Part shown: positions 5,506 through 6,613 of the stretch, one piece after another
Layout of the letters: each line of letters begins with the position of its first letter
Position numbering within the stretch: position 1 is the first letter of the stretch
Origin: a bacterium
GTDB taxonomy: Bacteria; Desulfobacterota_D; UBA1144
Direction: 5' to 3'
Assembly: GCA_002701865.2 (NCBI GenBank)
Contig: NZWH02000016.1
Span: forward strand, 80,867-87,479
Length of the DNA stretch: 6,613 bases
Notes under the pieces: model-generated
What the model was told of the DNA's origin: nothing
Databases searched by the model: none
What the model saw: the letters and a program-made list of their open reading frames with translations, nothing else
Made by a program: the position numbers and the translations under genes

Positions 5506-6613
5506 TAAGCATTACAATCTCGTCTAGACTATTAATCGTATCACAACCGAATTGAGCTAGATTACTTTTTCCACCACCTTTTCCATTAATATTAGTAGCA
5601 ATTTTACTTAAAAAAAGCTTGCAGTCGAAATTTTGTATTTGCGAACCCGCAGCACAAATTATTATTGAACTTTCTTTATTATTTGAGGCTAAGATAGCAA
5701 TCACACTTTCATTCTTCTTTAAGTCATCCCAGAGACTTTTTAGCTGGGATGAAGTCATGTCTTTACCCAAATAAGAGACGATTTTAATATCATTAAATGA
5801 TTCACAATCCGATAATACTTTATCAGCTAAACTCTTTGTTGCTTTTTTCTCAAATGAAGAAAGCTTCAATTTTAAAGAGTCATTCTCTTTCTGTATTCTT
5901 TGAATACTATTAGGTACTTTTTCAATTGATGAATTAAGTAAGGATGAAGAGGTTATTAAAAAATCCTTAATATTGCTAATATATTTAAAACCTGATTCTC
6001 CAACATGTGCCTCAATTCTCCTAATACCAGAAGATATAGAAGATTCAGATGAAATATATAGTGAACCTATTTGACCTGAGCTATCTATATGAGTTCCACC
6101 ACATAACTCCATACTAAAGTCTCCTATTCTAACTACTCTAACAAAATCGCCATACTTATCTTCGAAAAAGGCAGTAGCGCCATTTTTGATAGCTTTTTTG
6201 TACTCAACATTCTCTTGAATTAAAATTTCATTATTCATTCTAATTTTTTCATTTGATAAGTTTTCAATTTCTTTAAGAGTGCTGCTGTCAATATTTGAAA
6301 AGTGACTAAAATCGAATCTCAATCTATCGCTTTTTACCAACGAACCTGCTTGTCTAATATGAGTACCCAGTACTTCTCTTAGAGAAGAATGAAGTATATG
6401 AGTGGCAGAATGATGCTCGGATATTTTATCTCTAAAAGTTTTATCAACTCTTGCACTAGATTTGTCACTATTCTTAACTTCTCCTTTTTTTACTATTCCA
6501 CTATGGATAAAGAATCCTTCTTTTGTTTTCTGTGTATCAAACACATCAATTATGGATGAGGATGTTTCAATAACTCCTTTATCACCTATTTGTCCACCAG
6601 ATTCTGCATAGAA
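5489..6613 (-). CDS. alaS: Alanyl-tRNA synthetase, C-terminal part (5' end beyond window edge)
   Basis: AlaRS charges tRNA-Ala with alanine in the cytoplasm and clears mischarged Ser/Gly-tRNA. The 374 residues seen run in frame to the right edge, beginning FYAESGGQIGDKG, a conserved AlaRS motif; the aminoacylation domain lies outside the window. The editing domain is intact. Its zinc/catalytic ligands are HSATH (fragment residues 68-72) and CGGTH (171-175), with GTHIRQAGSLV and LRFDFSHF between them. A coiled-coil-like stretch follows (about 210-265), then the C-Ala domain with GKGGGKSNLAQFG. The frame also contains an internal GTG at 6544, but the conserved residues before it show that this is not the true start. 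The gene converges on rpoH and its stop lies 17 bases inside the rpoH coding end. No terminator is apparent at the junction. Confidence 0.97.
   Translation of the reverse strand, partial: FYAESGGQIGDKGVIETSSSIIDVFDTQKTKEGFFIHSGIVKKGEVKNSDKSSARVDKTFRDKISEHHSATHILHSSLREVLGTHIRQAGSLVKSDRLRFDFSHFSNIDSSTLKEIENLSNEKIRMNNEILIQENVEYKKAIKNGATAFFEDKYGDFVRVVRIGDFSMELCGGTHIDSSGQIGSLYISSESSISSGIRRIEAHVGESGFKYISNIKDFLITSSSLLNSSIEKVPNSIQRIQKENDSLKLKLSSFEKKATKSLADKVLSDCESFNDIKIVSYLGKDMTSSQLKSLWDDLKKNESVIAILASNNKESSIIICAAGSQIQNFDCKLFLSKIATNINGKGGGKSNLAQFGCDTINSLDEIVMLIKSQL

Noticed and set aside
5489..6544. alaS starting at the GTG at 6544
   Set aside because: The frame continues without a stop to the window edge and encodes the conserved FYAESGGQ motif upstream, so the start is outside the window.

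Overview
This window is AT-rich (about one third G+C by eye) and comes from a bacterium. It carries a heat-shock-type sigma factor (RpoH) with the diagnostic RpoH box, which points to Proteobacteria in the broad sense. Its WSLVK-GTT, RMGGKD and NNRLLSDKQ signatures look more like delta- or alphaproteobacterial RpoH than the gammaproteobacterial type. I cannot name a genus from the sequence.

Layout. Positions 1-4372 hold four tightly packed genes on the minus strand. In transcription order they are: a 75-residue membrane protein (4372-4145); a 995-residue PEP-synthase-like kinase (4145-1158); a 208-residue class-I glutamine amidotransferase (1141-515); and a nucleotidyltransferase that runs off the left edge (515-1). 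Two of the three junctions are TAATG stop/start overlaps and the third is a 16-base gap, so this is one operon. A tRNA-Asn(GTT) gene (4504-4429) lies just upstream on the same strand. On the plus strand, rpoH (4615-5505) follows a clear sigma70-type promoter. At the right edge, the 3' part of alaS (minus strand, 6613-5489) converges on rpoH and overlaps its end by 17 bases. No gene-free stretch exceeds about 110 bases.

How the genes work together. The three enzymes match, in kind and order, the Campylobacter jejuni Cj1418-Cj1417-Cj1416 set, which makes the activated phosphoramidate donor for capsule decoration. In that pathway L-glutamine is phosphorylated on its amide nitrogen, the product is cytidylylated, and the glutamyl part is hydrolysed off to leave cytidine diphosphoramidate. 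I infer that this operon makes a phosphoramidate-type donor for a surface glycan. The kinase appears to carry an extra N-terminal domain of about 220 residues. This domain looks like a degenerate copy of the nucleotidyltransferase encoded two genes downstream. The small membrane protein is translationally coupled to the kinase and is an uncharacterised candidate partner. The right half (tRNA-Asn, rpoH, alaS) is ordinary housekeeping DNA, so the operon may be an accessory insertion beside the tRNA gene.
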